A DNA stretch of 64,000 bases, from contig JAGRGQ010000007.1 in NCBI GenBank assembly GCA_020445405.1, positions 44,254 through 108,253 of the forward strand, given 5' to 3'. Below the pieces are notes generated by a model. It was not told the DNA's origin. It was given only the letters and a program-made list of their open reading frames with translations, and did not search any database. The position numbers and the translations under genes are program-made. How positions within the stretch are numbered: the first letter of the stretch is position 1; every line of letters begins with the position of its first letter. Origin of the DNA: Gammaproteobacteria bacterium (lineage in GTDB: Bacteria > Pseudomonadota > Gammaproteobacteria > Chromatiales > Chromatiaceae). Below, one piece after another: positions 9,394 through 18,431 of the stretch.

Positions 9394-11178
9394 TTAAAAG
9401 GCCTTGTCGTTGAACCTCATCATACCGGCCGAACCGGCCATGATCGACGCGCACAGCGCACCGCTCTGCGGTAGTATCCGCTCGCAATAAAAGCGCGCAG
9501 TATCCACCTTCGCCTGATAGAAAACTGCTTCGTCGCCATCCTGCCGCCGGAAGCCGATTTCCGCCATACGCGCCCACAGGTAACCCAGCGCCACCAGACC
9601 GAACAGCCGCAGATATTCGGTGGCGGCGGCACCCGCCTCCTCCGGATTCACCGCGCCTTCCGCGGCCAGCCAGACGGTCGCCCGCTGCAGCCGGCCGAAC
9701 GCGCTGGCCAGCGGCAGCAGCAAGCGCTGCATGCCGGAATCGCTCCGCTTCTCCTCCAGATAGCTGCTCACCGGGTGGAAGAAGCGGCGCAGATAACGCC
9801 CGGCGTGCGCGGGCATCTTGCGCCCCACCAGATCCATCGCCTGAATGCCGTTGGTGCCTTCGTAGATCTGGGCGACGCGCGCGTCGCGCACGTACTGTTC
9901 CATGCCGTTTTCGCGAATATAACCGTGCCCGCCGAACACCTGCATACCGAGATTGGCCACTTCGAATCCGCTGTCGGTCATGAACGCCTTGACGACCGGC
10001 GTCATCAGTGCGACGAAATCGGCGGCCTCCCGCCGGGATTGCGGATCGGGATGGCGCAGCGACCGGTCGAGTTCCCGCGCCACCCAGCCGCTGAGCGCGC
10101 GGTTGCCTTCCACATAAGCGCGCATGGTCAACAGCATGCGCCGCACATCCGGATGCACCAGTATCGGATCGGCCGGTTTGTCCGGGTATTTCGCACCGCT
10201 CGGGGAGCGTCCCTGAAGACGCTCCCGGGCATAGGCCACCGCGTTCTGATAAGCGGCTTCGGCAATCCCCAGGCCCTGGATACCCACCGCCAGGCGCTCA
10301 CTGTTCATCATCACGAACATCGCCGCCATACCCCGATTGAGCTCCCCCACCAGGTAGCCCTCCGCCGCGTCGAAATTGATCACGCAGGTGGAGCAGGCGT
10401 GAATGCCCATCTTGCGCTCGATGGAGCCGCAGCTGACGCCGTTGGGCCGGCCCAGCGTACCGTCGTCCAGCACCCGGATTTTGGGCACCAGAAAGAGCGT
10501 GACCCCGCCGATTCCGCCGGGCGCATCCGGCGTTCTCGCCAGCACCAGGTGAATGATGTTCTCGGTCAGATCGTGCTCGCCCGCGGTGATGAACATTTTG
10601 CTGCCGTGCAACAGGTAGCGGCCGTTGCCCAGCGGTTCCGCCCTGGTTCTCAGCAGTCCCAGATCGGTGCCGCACTGCGGTTCGGTAAGGCACATCGTAC
10701 CGCTCCACTCCCCCGCCACCATTTTCGGCAGGAAGCGCCGCTTCAACGCGTCACTGGCATAGGCGTTGATCGCGCTGCATGCGCCGCCGGTCAACCCCGG
10801 ATAGAGACCGAAGGAGAAATTGGCCGAGGAGATGATCTCCTCCAGCATGATATTGACGTATTTGGGCAGCCCCTGCCCACCGTACCCGGGGTCTCCCTGC
10901 AGCGTGGTCCAGCCGGCTTCGGTAAAGGCGTTATAGGCCTCCCTGAACCCGCTGGGCGTCACTACCCGGCCCTGGTCGAAAAGACACCCCTGCTCGTCTC
11001 CGCTCCGGTTCAGCGGAAACAGCTGTTGTTCGCAGAACCTGCCGGCCGCGGTCAGAATGCTCTCCACCAGTTCCGGCGTCACCTCTTCGTATCCGGGCAG
11101 CGCCTGGATAACCCCCGGGTCCAGCAGTTCCCGGTAGACGAAACAGAGATCGCGCAGCGGTGCCATATAGCCGGGCAT
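9394..11178 (-). CDS. Acyl-CoA dehydrogenase (long, about 594 aa, DmdC/AcdA-like)
   Basis: FAD enzyme that makes the trans-2-enoyl-CoA in the first step of beta-oxidation. 594 residues, longer than the 380-residue short-chain type and like the DmdC/FadE-related group with an extra C-terminal domain. Visible motifs are LTEPQCGTDLG and GSKMFITAGEHD (flavin- and substrate-binding middle domain), SERLAVGIQGLG, and FGGHGYIRENGMEQYVRDARVAQIYEGTNGIQ split across the C-terminal domain, where the Glu of YEGTNG is the family's catalytic base. It starts 4 bp after the stop of the bifunctional enzyme, so the two are co-translated. Chain-length preference cannot be read from sequence. Confidence 0.92.
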   Translation of the reverse strand: MPGYMAPLRDLCFVYRELLDPGVIQALPGYEEVTPELVESILTAAGRFCEQQLFPLNRSGDEQGCLFDQGRVVTPSGFREAYNAFTEAGWTTLQGDPGYGGQGLPKYVNIMLEEIISSANFSFGLYPGLTGGACSAINAYASDALKRRFLPKMVAGEWSGTMCLTEPQCGTDLGLLRTRAEPLGNGRYLLHGSKMFITAGEHDLTENIIHLVLARTPDAPGGIGGVTLFLVPKIRVLDDGTLGRPNGVSCGSIERKMGIHACSTCVINFDAAEGYLVGELNRGMAAMFVMMNSERLAVGIQGLGIAEAAYQNAVAYARERLQGRSPSGAKYPDKPADPILVHPDVRRMLLTMRAYVEGNRALSGWVARELDRSLRHPDPQSRREAADFVALMTPVVKAFMTDSGFEVANLGMQVFGGHGYIRENGMEQYVRDARVAQIYEGTNGIQAMDLVGRKMPAHAGRYLRRFFHPVSSYLEEKRSDSGMQRLLLPLASAFGRLQRATVWLAAEGAVNPEEAGAAATEYLRLFGLVALGYLWARMAEIGFRRQDGDEAVFYQAKVDTARFYCERILPQSGALCASIMAGSAGMMRFNDKAF

Positions 11179-11182
11179 TATT

Positions 11183-13507
11183 TCAGTTCCTCAGGGCTTT
11201 ACCGGTTTCGAGCATATGCTCCAGCCGATCCAGGGTTTGCGCCGTTTTGACCAGCCGCATGAAGGCGTCGCGCTCCAGGGCCAGCATGTCGCTCTCGGAG
11301 ACGCTATCGGTGATATCCGTCTCGCCGCCGCTGAATATGCCCGCCAGCGCCAGCGCGACCGCCTCATCGTGGGCGCTGGCCCTGCCCGACAGGCGGAAGC
11401 TTCTGACCGCCATACCCAGCGCAAGCCTGGCCGTGAGCCCGGGCAGATGCATCTCCCGGAACTCGGGCGGACGGTAATTCCCGGCCAGCGCCAGCGCGCG
11501 TGCCTTGGCGTCCGCCAGCAGCCGGTCACGGTTCATGGTAATGCCATCCTGCGGCCGCAGGAACAGATAATCGATCGCCTCGGCCGCGGACCCGGAGACG
11601 GTTGCGGTGCTGACCGTCTCCAGGCATTTGACGATAGGCGGCATCGGACCGCCGGGCCGCCGTTCATTGACCACCCAGCGCTGCAGCAGCTCCTTGCAGC
11701 CGCCCCAGGCGGGGATCACCCCGACCCCGGCCTCGACCAGACCCAGGTAGGTTTCGCTGTGGGCCTGAACAGAATCGCAGTGGAACAGGCATTCAAGGGA
11801 TCCTCCCAGCGCCATGCCGGCAGGAGCGCCCACCACCGGAAACGGCGCATACTTCAGCGCGCGATAGGTCTGCTGCCCCTCTTCCACCCTCTCCCTGATC
11901 TGTTCCCAGGCGGCGATATTGGCCATGAACAGCAACAGCCCGAGATTGGCCCCCACCGAAAAGTTGCTGCCTTCGTTGTAGATTACCAGCGCCTTGTGGC
12001 GTTGCGGTACGATTTCAACCGCGCTGCGGATCATCGCCAGCACATCCGGATCGAGCGCATTCATCTTGGTATGAAACTCGAGGCAGAGCACACCGTCGTC
12101 CAGGTCCCACAGGCTGGCCGAGCGATTGGCAGCCAGCGGACCGCCCCGGCGTTTGATATCCGCCAGCAGCAGCACCCCGTCCGGACGCTGCAGGTCGCAA
12201 TAGCGCCCATCGGCCGCAAGATACTGCAGCCGGCCGCCGGCGGTGCGGTAGAAACTCCTCCCCTGCGCGGTTTCCAGCAGGCGGGGAATCGGGGCGCCGG
12301 CGGCACGCAGCCGTTGCAGCAGCCAGTCGCTTCCCAACCGGTCGATCAGTTCGAAGGGTCCGAATTTCCACCCGTAGCCCAACCTCATCGCTTCATCCAC
12401 CGCCGGAATATCGGCGGCGATTTCGGGCACCAGGCCGGCGGCATAACTGAGTACCTGCGACAACACGCGCCGGGCGTATTCACCGCCCTTGTCGGGGTGT
12501 GCCAGCAGCGCCTTCAGACCGCCGTCCGCGGCGGCGTCCAGACTCTCCAGACGGGCTTTCGCGGTGGCGCGATACTCACCCGTGTCGAGGTCGACAGACT
12601 CCCTGCGCTTTACGCCGTCCGCGAGGCTGAGCCGGTAGAAGCCCCCTTTGCCCTTGCGCCCGGTGTAACCCGCCGCGATCATACCGGAGACCAGTTCGGG
12701 GATCTCCGCTCTCGCGCGCAGCGGGTCGTTCTCCGGCAGCGTCCGGAGCATGCTCTCCAGCAGCTGCGGCAGCAGATCGAGTCCCACCAGATCCGACAAC
12801 CCGAACACCCCGGTTTTCGGTATCCCCAGCGGCCGTCCGACCACCGCGTCCGCCTCCTCGACCGTCAATCCCAGCGCCATCGCTTCCGCCACCGCGACCT
12901 GGATCCAGAATATGCCGAGACGGTTGGCGATAAATCCCGGCGTGTCGCCGCACTTCACCACCCCCTTGCCCAGCGCACGGTCGGCGAACCCGCGCACCGC
13001 TGCTTCCGCGTCGGTACGGGTTAATTCGCCGCTGACCAGCTCCAGCAGCCGCATATAGCGCGGCGGATTGAAAAAGTGGGTGATCAGAAAATGCTCGGCA
13101 AAACCTTTGGTCAACCCGGCGATCAGATCGCGCAGCGGAATGGTCGAAGTGTTGGAGGAGACGACTGCGCCAGGTGCGCGCACCGCCTCGATGCTGCGAT
13201 AGAGCGCGCGCTTGACCTCCAGGCGTTCGACCACCGCCTCGATGATCCAGTCGCAGCCGGCCAGCAGCCCCATGTCGTCGTCGGTATTGCCGGCTGTAAT
13301 CAGCGCGGCGTTGCGCCTGTGCATCAACGCCGCCGGCTGCTGGCTGTGCAGCTTCGACAGCGCGTTGTCGGCAATGACATTGCGGTTGTCAGCGCCCGGG
13401 GGAACGATATCGAGCAGCGCCACCGGTATCCCCGCATTGGCGATATGCGCGGCGATGCCGGCCCCCATCACGCCCGCACCGATCACCGCGACCCGGCGGA
13501 TCTCCAT
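11183..13507 (-). CDS. 3-hydroxyacyl-CoA dehydrogenase / enoyl-CoA hydratase, FadN-type domain order
   Basis: Bifunctional beta-oxidation enzyme of 774 residues. The order is reversed from FadB/FadJ: the Rossmann NAD domain comes first (GAGVMGAGIAAHIANAG at residues 9-25), the 3HCDH C-terminal domains follow (about 185-420), and a crotonase domain is at the C-terminal side (about 490-700). That crotonase domain keeps both glutamates (GGSLECLF and GLVEAGVGVIP), so it should hydrate enoyl-CoA, unlike the downstream crotonase gene. The start at 13507 is fixed by the TGATG overlap with the thiolase stop. This domain order is known from FadN of Bacillus and many proteobacteria. Confidence 0.93.
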   Translation of the reverse strand: MEIRRVAVIGAGVMGAGIAAHIANAGIPVALLDIVPPGADNRNVIADNALSKLHSQQPAALMHRRNAALITAGNTDDDMGLLAGCDWIIEAVVERLEVKRALYRSIEAVRAPGAVVSSNTSTIPLRDLIAGLTKGFAEHFLITHFFNPPRYMRLLELVSGELTRTDAEAAVRGFADRALGKGVVKCGDTPGFIANRLGIFWIQVAVAEAMALGLTVEEADAVVGRPLGIPKTGVFGLSDLVGLDLLPQLLESMLRTLPENDPLRARAEIPELVSGMIAAGYTGRKGKGGFYRLSLADGVKRRESVDLDTGEYRATAKARLESLDAAADGGLKALLAHPDKGGEYARRVLSQVLSYAAGLVPEIAADIPAVDEAMRLGYGWKFGPFELIDRLGSDWLLQRLRAAGAPIPRLLETAQGRSFYRTAGGRLQYLAADGRYCDLQRPDGVLLLADIKRRGGPLAANRSASLWDLDDGVLCLEFHTKMNALDPDVLAMIRSAVEIVPQRHKALVIYNEGSNFSVGANLGLLLFMANIAAWEQIRERVEEGQQTYRALKYAPFPVVGAPAGMALGGSLECLFHCDSVQAHSETYLGLVEAGVGVIPAWGGCKELLQRWVVNERRPGGPMPPIVKCLETVSTATVSGSAAEAIDYLFLRPQDGITMNRDRLLADAKARALALAGNYRPPEFREMHLPGLTARLALGMAVRSFRLSGRASAHDEAVALALAGIFSGGETDITDSVSESDMLALERDAFMRLVKTAQTLDRLEHMLETGKALRN

Positions 13508-14631
13508 CACACCGCCTCCAGCACCGTGGCGATGCCCTGACCGCCGCCGATGCACTGGGTGGCGAGCGCAAACGTCCCGCCCTCGCGTTTGAGCAGCGCG
13601 GCCGCCTTGCCGGTAATACGCGCGCCGGTGGCGCCCAGCGGGTGCCCCAGCGCGATGGCGCCGCCGTCGATATTGACCCGCGACATATCCAGGCCGAGAT
13701 CGCGCGCACAGGCCAGGGTCTGGGAGGCGAACGCCTCGTTCAGTTCGACGATATCGATATCGCCCATCTGCAGTCCGGCGCGCTGCAGCGCCTTGCGGCT
13801 GGATATGACGGGACCGATGCCCATCACCTCCGGCGCGCAGCCCGAGACGGCGATACTGCGGATCCTTGCCAGTACATCCAGACCGCTGCTGACGGCGAAC
13901 GCTTCGCTGCAGACCAGCACCGCCGCCGCGCCGTCGGTCAAAGGCGACGCGGTGCCTGCAGTGACGCTGCCGTCGCTGTCGAACGCCGGAGGCAGCGCCG
14001 CCAGAGTCTCCGCCGTCGTCTCCTCCCGGATACAGCCGTCCGCCTGTACGTCGGCGACGGCAACGATCTCCGCGGCCAGCTTTCCCTCGCCCCGCGCCCT
14101 GGCCGCGCGCTGCTGGCTGGTCACCGCGAACCGCTCCTGCTCGCTGCGGGAGATCTCATACAGCCGTGCAATATTTTCCGCGGTCTCACCCATGCTCATA
14201 TATGCACCCGGTATTTTTTCCGCAAGCCGGGGATTGGGCATCGGGTTGAATCCGGTCATCGGTACACGCGTCATCGATTCGACGCCGGCGCAGATGAACG
14301 CCTCGCCCGCCCCCATCATGATCGCACCGGCGGCCTGATGGATGGCCTGCATCGAGGAGCCGCAGAAGCGGTTGACGGTGACACCGCCGACGCGCTGCGG
14401 CAGCCCCGCCAGCAGCGCAACCATGCGCGCCATGTTGAATCCCTGCTCCCCTTCCGGAAAGGCACAGCCCAGGATCAGATCCTCAATCGCGTCGTCCCCG
14501 ACACCCGTCTGCCGCAGCAGCGCCTGCACCGCGGCGACCGCAAGGTCGTCTGGGCGGACCTGGCTCAATCCCCCCTTTACGGCCGCCGTGAAAGGGGTTC
14601 GTATATATCCAGCTATTACTATATTATTCAT
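13507..14631 (-). CDS. Acetyl-CoA acyltransferase (thiolase)
   Basis: Cleaves 3-ketoacyl-CoA with CoA in the last step of beta-oxidation. 374 residues, slightly shorter than FadA/FadI. The nucleophilic cysteine is Cys90 in NRFCGSS. The GHPLGATGAR histidine and the CIGGGQG cysteine complete the active site. NEAFA is also present. The first codons (MNNIVIAGYI) are unusually AT-rich, and the ATG lies inside an inverted repeat (14626-14659). The gene follows the merR stop by 65 bp and overlaps the next gene by 1 bp. Confidence 0.93.
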   Translation of the reverse strand: MNNIVIAGYIRTPFTAAVKGGLSQVRPDDLAVAAVQALLRQTGVGDDAIEDLILGCAFPEGEQGFNMARMVALLAGLPQRVGGVTVNRFCGSSMQAIHQAAGAIMMGAGEAFICAGVESMTRVPMTGFNPMPNPRLAEKIPGAYMSMGETAENIARLYEISRSEQERFAVTSQQRAARARGEGKLAAEIVAVADVQADGCIREETTAETLAALPPAFDSDGSVTAGTASPLTDGAAAVLVCSEAFAVSSGLDVLARIRSIAVSGCAPEVMGIGPVISSRKALQRAGLQMGDIDIVELNEAFASQTLACARDLGLDMSRVNIDGGAIALGHPLGATGARITGKAAALLKREGGTFALATQCIGGGQGIATVLEAV

Positions 14632-14659
14632 ATAGTTTTACGCCTTTTATAATATGAAT
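14626..14659. promoter_or_regulatory. 8-bp inverted repeat over the thiolase start
   Basis: ATTCATAT at 14626-14633 and ATATGAAT at 14652-14659 are exact reverse complements and enclose the translation start of the thiolase gene in a markedly AT-rich spot. It could be an operator for the adjacent MerR protein or an RNA hairpin that limits translation initiation. Its role is inference. Confidence 0.35.
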
Positions 14660-14696
14660 TATCGGTTGTATTTTCAGGATTGCACAGATAACGCCG

Positions 14697-15104
14697 TCAA
14701 TCGGCAGGTTCAGACTTTACCGGCCGGAGCTCCCCTTCCTGCAGCTGATCCAAAGCCTGCCGCTGGATTTCGTACAACTCGCCGAGCGTCGTGAGCAGAT
14801 CGATTTTCTGCTGCTCCAGCTCCGCGATGCGCGCGCCGACTTTGGCGAGCAGCAGTTGCCGCTGTTCCGACTGCTCCGGATCCGCCTGATAGAGGTCGAG
14901 ATACTCGGCAATATCATTGAGCGAGAATCCGAGCCGCTTGGCGCGCACGATCAGTTTCAGCCGGGCGCGATCGCGATAGTTGTAGACCCGGTTGGTGCCG
15001 ATCCGCGCGGGATGCAGCAATCCCTTGCTTTCGTAAAAGCGGATTGCCCTCGGGGTCAGCCCCAACTCCTCCCCCAGTTCGGTGATTGTCAGTAAATTGT
15101 CCAT
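14697..15104 (-). CDS. MerR-family regulator of the beta-oxidation operon
   Basis: DNA-binding regulator of 135 residues with the MerR winged helix (LTITELGEELGLTPRAIRFYE, residues 5-25), the second half YNYRDRARLKLIVRAKRLGFSL, and a long C-terminal dimerisation helix rich in Gln, Leu and Glu. No metal-binding cysteines are present, so it is not a metal sensor. Position at the head of a fatty-acid degradation operon, together with the sequence type, matches LiuR-like regulators of branched-chain or fatty acid catabolism in proteobacteria (established for the family; ligand inferred). AGGGAGG precedes the ATG at 15104. Confidence 0.88.
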   Translation of the reverse strand: MDNLLTITELGEELGLTPRAIRFYESKGLLHPARIGTNRVYNYRDRARLKLIVRAKRLGFSLNDIAEYLDLYQADPEQSEQRQLLLAKVGARIAELEQQKIDLLTTLGELYEIQRQALDQLQEGELRPVKSEPAD

Positions 15105-15613
15105 CGACCCTCCCTGAGGAAAAATATAGCGATGGATAACCTAAGCGTCCACACCATTACGAATACGTTATACGGCGGTTTCGGGGAGCCGCTTCCCATG
15201 TCAACCGCTGCAGGTGAAAGTTTACGGCTCCGGCGCCAGGCCCGGCTGCGCGGAATACCGCAGTCGCCGCACACCCGGAAAGGCGGAGGAGCAGGGACCG
15301 AAAAAGATCGGAGCGCCTGGAAATATCCGATTTGAATCCATGCCGACCTGTCAATCTCAAACATCGCACCGATTTCCAGAGAATTAAAACTCCAGCTCAG
15401 CACCAGCGTGACGTTGAGCCTGTTTAAAACCGCCCATCCGATAGAGAGTCAGTAGAAATAAAAAAAGGATGCAATGAACGGATCATGACGCGTTACAAGG
15501 ATTGCAACCGTAACCGGATGGAGAAGATCCTGTTATCCGTTGGCGACAGCAACACAGCAACGGAATTCAGTTAACTGACATCTAGCAATCGCTGGTGAAT
15601 ACTATGGATCGGG
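15105..15613. other. Non-coding gap between the merR and tag genes
   Basis: About 500 bp without a convincing gene. The merR promoter should lie in 15105-15200, next to an AT-rich stretch with partial dyad symmetry (ACGTATTCGTAA on the minus strand). A short reading frame on the plus strand (15132-15335) has a low-complexity, Arg-rich product and no ribosome-binding site, so I do not call it. No terminator hairpin with a T-run is visible. Confidence 0.5.
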
Positions 15614-16228
15614 TCACCCACAACCCGGGCGTCTGAAACTATTGCGCGCCCGTTCCACCTTCGTCCTGACCACGCAGTCGGGGACATGGTCGTTGATCAG
15701 GCCCATAGCCTGCATGAACGCATACACCGTGGTGGGTCCGACAAACTTCCAGCCGAGCTTTTTCAGATCCTTCGACAGTGCAATCGATTCGGCCGAGGTG
15801 GAGACGGTCTGCGGTTCCGCAAGCTGCCTGCTGTCCGGTTCGTAGCGCCAGACGAAGGCTGCCAGGGAACCTTCCCGTGCGATCAGTTCCCGGGCCCGCC
15901 GCGCATTATTGACTACCGCCTCGATCTTGCCGCGATGACGCACGATGCCTTCATCCCCGAGCAGCCGTTCGAGGTCGCGCTGGTTAAAGCGCGCCACCCG
16001 GTCGATATCGAAATCGTGAAAGGCGGTACGGAAGTTCCGGCGTTTGGCGAGGATGGTGCGCCAACTCAGTCCCGATTGAAAACCCTCCAGACTCAACTTC
16101 TCGAACAGGCGATGGTCATCGTCGACCGGAAAGCCCCATTCGGTATCGTGGTAAGCCAGAAACTCCGGCGCGGCACCGCACCAGCGGCAGCGCAGTCTGC
16201 CGTCGGGACCCGCTATCGTTGCACTCAT
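15614..16228 (-). CDS. tag: DNA-3-methyladenine glycosylase I
   Basis: Base-excision repair glycosylase that removes 3-methyladenine. 204 residues, slightly longer than E. coli Tag (187). The zinc ligands are present: a Cys in RCRWCG near the N-terminus, the His of YHDTEWG, and the His and Cys of NDHVPDCVVR near the C-terminus. The aromatic EKLSLEGFQSGLSW segment that lines the base pocket is also intact. The gene lies 105 bp downstream of dctM on the same strand and may be transcribed with it, but the functions are unrelated. Confidence 0.93.
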   Translation of the reverse strand: MSATIAGPDGRLRCRWCGAAPEFLAYHDTEWGFPVDDDHRLFEKLSLEGFQSGLSWRTILAKRRNFRTAFHDFDIDRVARFNQRDLERLLGDEGIVRHRGKIEAVVNNARRARELIAREGSLAAFVWRYEPDSRQLAEPQTVSTSAESIALSKDLKKLGWKFVGPTTVYAFMQAMGLINDHVPDCVVRTKVERARNSFRRPGCG

Positions 16229-16333
16229 TTGGCTGCTCTCCCAGGTTTGAACGTGACGCTGCCGCAGATGGATTTCAGCCGAACGATCGGCACCGGCTCC
16301 GGAAAAGCCGGGAAAACGGGACCGGCCGCCGGA

Positions 16334-17695
16334 TCAGTAAGCCACACTCGGCAACCAGGTGACGATCGGCGGCCACAGCATGATGATCAGCAATCCAAGC
16401 AGTTGCAGCAGAATGAAGGGCGCCACGCCTTTGTAGATATGTTTTACCGTTATCTCCGGCGGGCAGACTCCCTTTATGTAAAACAGCGCGAAACCCACCG
16501 GCGGCGTCAGGAAGGAGGTCTGCAGGCAGACGGCGAACAGGATCGTAAACCACACCAGATCGAATCCCAGACCCTGCATCACCGGTGCGACCAGGGGCAG
16601 TACGATGAGGGTGATCTCCACCCAGTCGAGGAAAAAACCGAGCAGGAAGGTTACCAGCAGCACCACGATCAAAACGCCGGTGGGGCCTATATCCAGACCC
16701 AGCAGCGTCTCCTCGATCACCTGATCGCCGCCAAGCCCGCGCAGTACCACCGAAAATGCGGTGGCACCGAGGAAGATCGCGAAGATGAAGGCAGAGGTTT
16801 TTGTAGTCTGCTGCAGAGAATCCTTCAATACCGCCCAGCTGAGCCGCCGGTTTATCAGCGCCAGCAGCATCGCGCCGGCGGCACCCACGCCCGAAGCCTC
16901 GGTCGGCGTGGCGATACCGAAAAAGATCGAACCCAGCACGGCAAGGATCAGAAAAACCGTCGGCAGTGTGGCTTTGATTACCGCAAAGAAGATCTCTGCG
17001 GTAATCGGTTCGACGCTCTTGGGCACGGGTGCGACATCCGGTTTCACCCAGGCGTAAATCAGGATATATGCAATGTATAACCCGGCCAGCAGGAAACCGG
17101 GGAAGAACGCTCCCATGAACAGGTCTCCCACGGAGGCGTTGGGATTGGCCAGACGGTCCGCCATCAGCACGAGCATGATGGAGGGTGGGATCAGGATTCC
17201 CAGCGTACCCACCGAGCAGGCGGTGCCGACCGCCAGGGATCTGTTGTATTTGCTCTCCAGCATCACCGGCAGCGAGAGCATGCCCAGCAGCACCACGGAG
17301 GCGCCGATGATACCGGTGCTCGCGGCCAGCAGTACCCCGATGATCACCACCGTGATGGCGTAACCGCCGCGCACGCCTCCGAACAGTTTCACCATGTTTT
17401 TCATCAACTTTTCTGCCACGCCGGAGCGGTCCAGCATGATGCCCATAAAGATGAACATCGGCAGCGCCACCAGGGTTTCGCGAGCCACGATGTCCCACAC
17501 CCGTTCCGGGAAAAGCGAGACGCTGCTGTGCCAGGTGAACCAGATGTCCGCGTCGAAATACTCCACGGCAACGACACCGATGAGACCCCAGACTATCGCG
17601 GTCCCCCCCAGTACCCAGGCAACCGGATAGCCGGTAAACAGCAAAACGACAAAGGTCAGAAACATGCCGATAACCATCATTTCTTCCAGTGACAT
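16334..17695 (-). CDS. dctM: TRAP transporter large membrane subunit
   Basis: The Na+- or H+-coupled channel subunit of a TRAP uptake system. 453 residues and about 12-13 hydrophobic helices. The ATG at 17695 is preceded by GGAGAAG; earlier in-frame codons reach toward dctQ but lack support. Family features include FTGYPVAWVLGG near the N-terminus and PPSIMLVLMAD and TPPVGFALFY in the transport core. It is the third gene of dctP-dctQ-dctM. The neighbouring lactate oxidation genes suggest a small hydroxy-carboxylate such as lactate or glycolate as substrate (inference). Confidence 0.93.
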   Translation of the reverse strand: MSLEEMMVIGMFLTFVVLLFTGYPVAWVLGGTAIVWGLIGVVAVEYFDADIWFTWHSSVSLFPERVWDIVARETLVALPMFIFMGIMLDRSGVAEKLMKNMVKLFGGVRGGYAITVVIIGVLLAASTGIIGASVVLLGMLSLPVMLESKYNRSLAVGTACSVGTLGILIPPSIMLVLMADRLANPNASVGDLFMGAFFPGFLLAGLYIAYILIYAWVKPDVAPVPKSVEPITAEIFFAVIKATLPTVFLILAVLGSIFFGIATPTEASGVGAAGAMLLALINRRLSWAVLKDSLQQTTKTSAFIFAIFLGATAFSVVLRGLGGDQVIEETLLGLDIGPTGVLIVVLLVTFLLGFFLDWVEITLIVLPLVAPVMQGLGFDLVWFTILFAVCLQTSFLTPPVGFALFYIKGVCPPEITVKHIYKGVAPFILLQLLGLLIIMLWPPIVTWLPSVAY

Positions 17696-17711
17696 GGCTC
17701 TTCTCCGGTTG

Positions 17712-18344
17712 CTATTGTTTTTTCTCGGGGGGAGTGAAATCGACATCCTTGACAAACGGATCGACATGCAGCGGCGCGGGGCGGCCGAACAGCCGGGCGC
17801 TGCATTTGAGCAATCGGGAGACGGCCCCGACGATCAGCAGCAGCAGCGCCAGGGGGAGAAAAAATTTCAACACCCAGCGCGCGGGAAGCCCGTCGGGAGC
17901 CTGTGAACGCTCGCCCAGTTCATAGGATTCCCAGAAGTATGGCAGAGCGTCCCGCAGGAAAATAACGAGAAACGGCAGGAGCAGAAACAGAATGCCGCAA
18001 AATTCGATCCACGCCTTGGTCTTCGGATTGAAGCGTTCGTGAAACACATCGACCCGCACATGGTCATCGTGCACCAGCGCATAGGAGAGGCCGACCAGCC
18101 AGGTGGCGCCGTAGATATGCCAGGTGATCTCCTCCAGCATGATCGAGCCCTGACCGAAGGCATAGCGCATGATCACACTGAGCAGGATGACTATCATCAC
18201 CGCGAGCCAGAGCCACGAGACCCAGCTGCCGATGCGATCCAGCAGGCGATCCATGGCGAAAGATATCCTCGTGGTCGGAAGGTGGAGGTGGTGCGTTATA
18301 TCGGGCAGATGACTGATGCCCTCCTGGGATTCCTGTTCGGCCAT
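17712..18344 (-). CDS. dctQ: TRAP transporter small membrane subunit
   Basis: A 210-residue inner-membrane protein with four predicted helices and the family's conserved core (about residues 70-110: EEITWHIYGATWLVGLSYAL, then DDHVRVDV). It pairs with DctM. The start at 18344 follows CCGGAGGACGCC. An internal ATG at 18254 (MDRLLDRIG) also fits the family and would remove a 30-residue hydrophilic lead. The gap to dctM is 16 bp. Confidence 0.9.
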   Translation of the reverse strand: MAEQESQEGISHLPDITHHLHLPTTRISFAMDRLLDRIGSWVSWLWLAVMIVILLSVIMRYAFGQGSIMLEEITWHIYGATWLVGLSYALVHDDHVRVDVFHERFNPKTKAWIEFCGILFLLLPFLVIFLRDALPYFWESYELGERSQAPDGLPARWVLKFFLPLALLLLIVGAVSRLLKCSARLFGRPAPLHVDPFVKDVDFTPPEKKQ

Positions 18345-18382
18345 GGCGTCCTCCGGGAAAAATAGTATTGTTATTGAAACTC

Positions 18383-18419
18383 TACCGGGCGGCCGGCGCG
18401 CTGGTCCGGCGGCCCGGTA
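18383..18419 (-). promoter_or_regulatory. Intercistronic hairpin between dctP and dctQ
   Basis: TACCGGGC (18383-18390) pairs with GCCCGGTA (18412-18419); after one G/G mismatch the stem continues GCCGG/CCGGC, leaving a 9-nt loop. It starts 12 nt after the dctP stop. The following T-content is modest, so it is probably a processing or 3'-protection hairpin, or a partial terminator, that keeps the binding-protein mRNA more abundant than the membrane-subunit mRNA. That pattern is common in binding-protein transporters. Confidence 0.6.
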
Positions 18420-18431
18420 AAGATGCCGCCG

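Noticed and set aside
9775..11250. A 491-codon open frame on the plus strand
   Set aside because: Antisense to the acyl-CoA dehydrogenase; no motif.
11216..13024. A 602-codon open frame on the plus strand
   Set aside because: It is antisense to the bifunctional beta-oxidation gene, which has full domain support. The antisense product is Gln-, His- and Arg-rich without motifs, as expected in high-GC DNA.
15132..15335. A 67-codon frame in the merR-tag gap
   Set aside because: No ribosome-binding site, Arg-rich composition, no similarity that I know; it overlaps the probable merR promoter.
15686..17080. A 464-codon open frame on the plus strand
   Set aside because: It spans tag and dctM in antisense, and its product is low-complexity.
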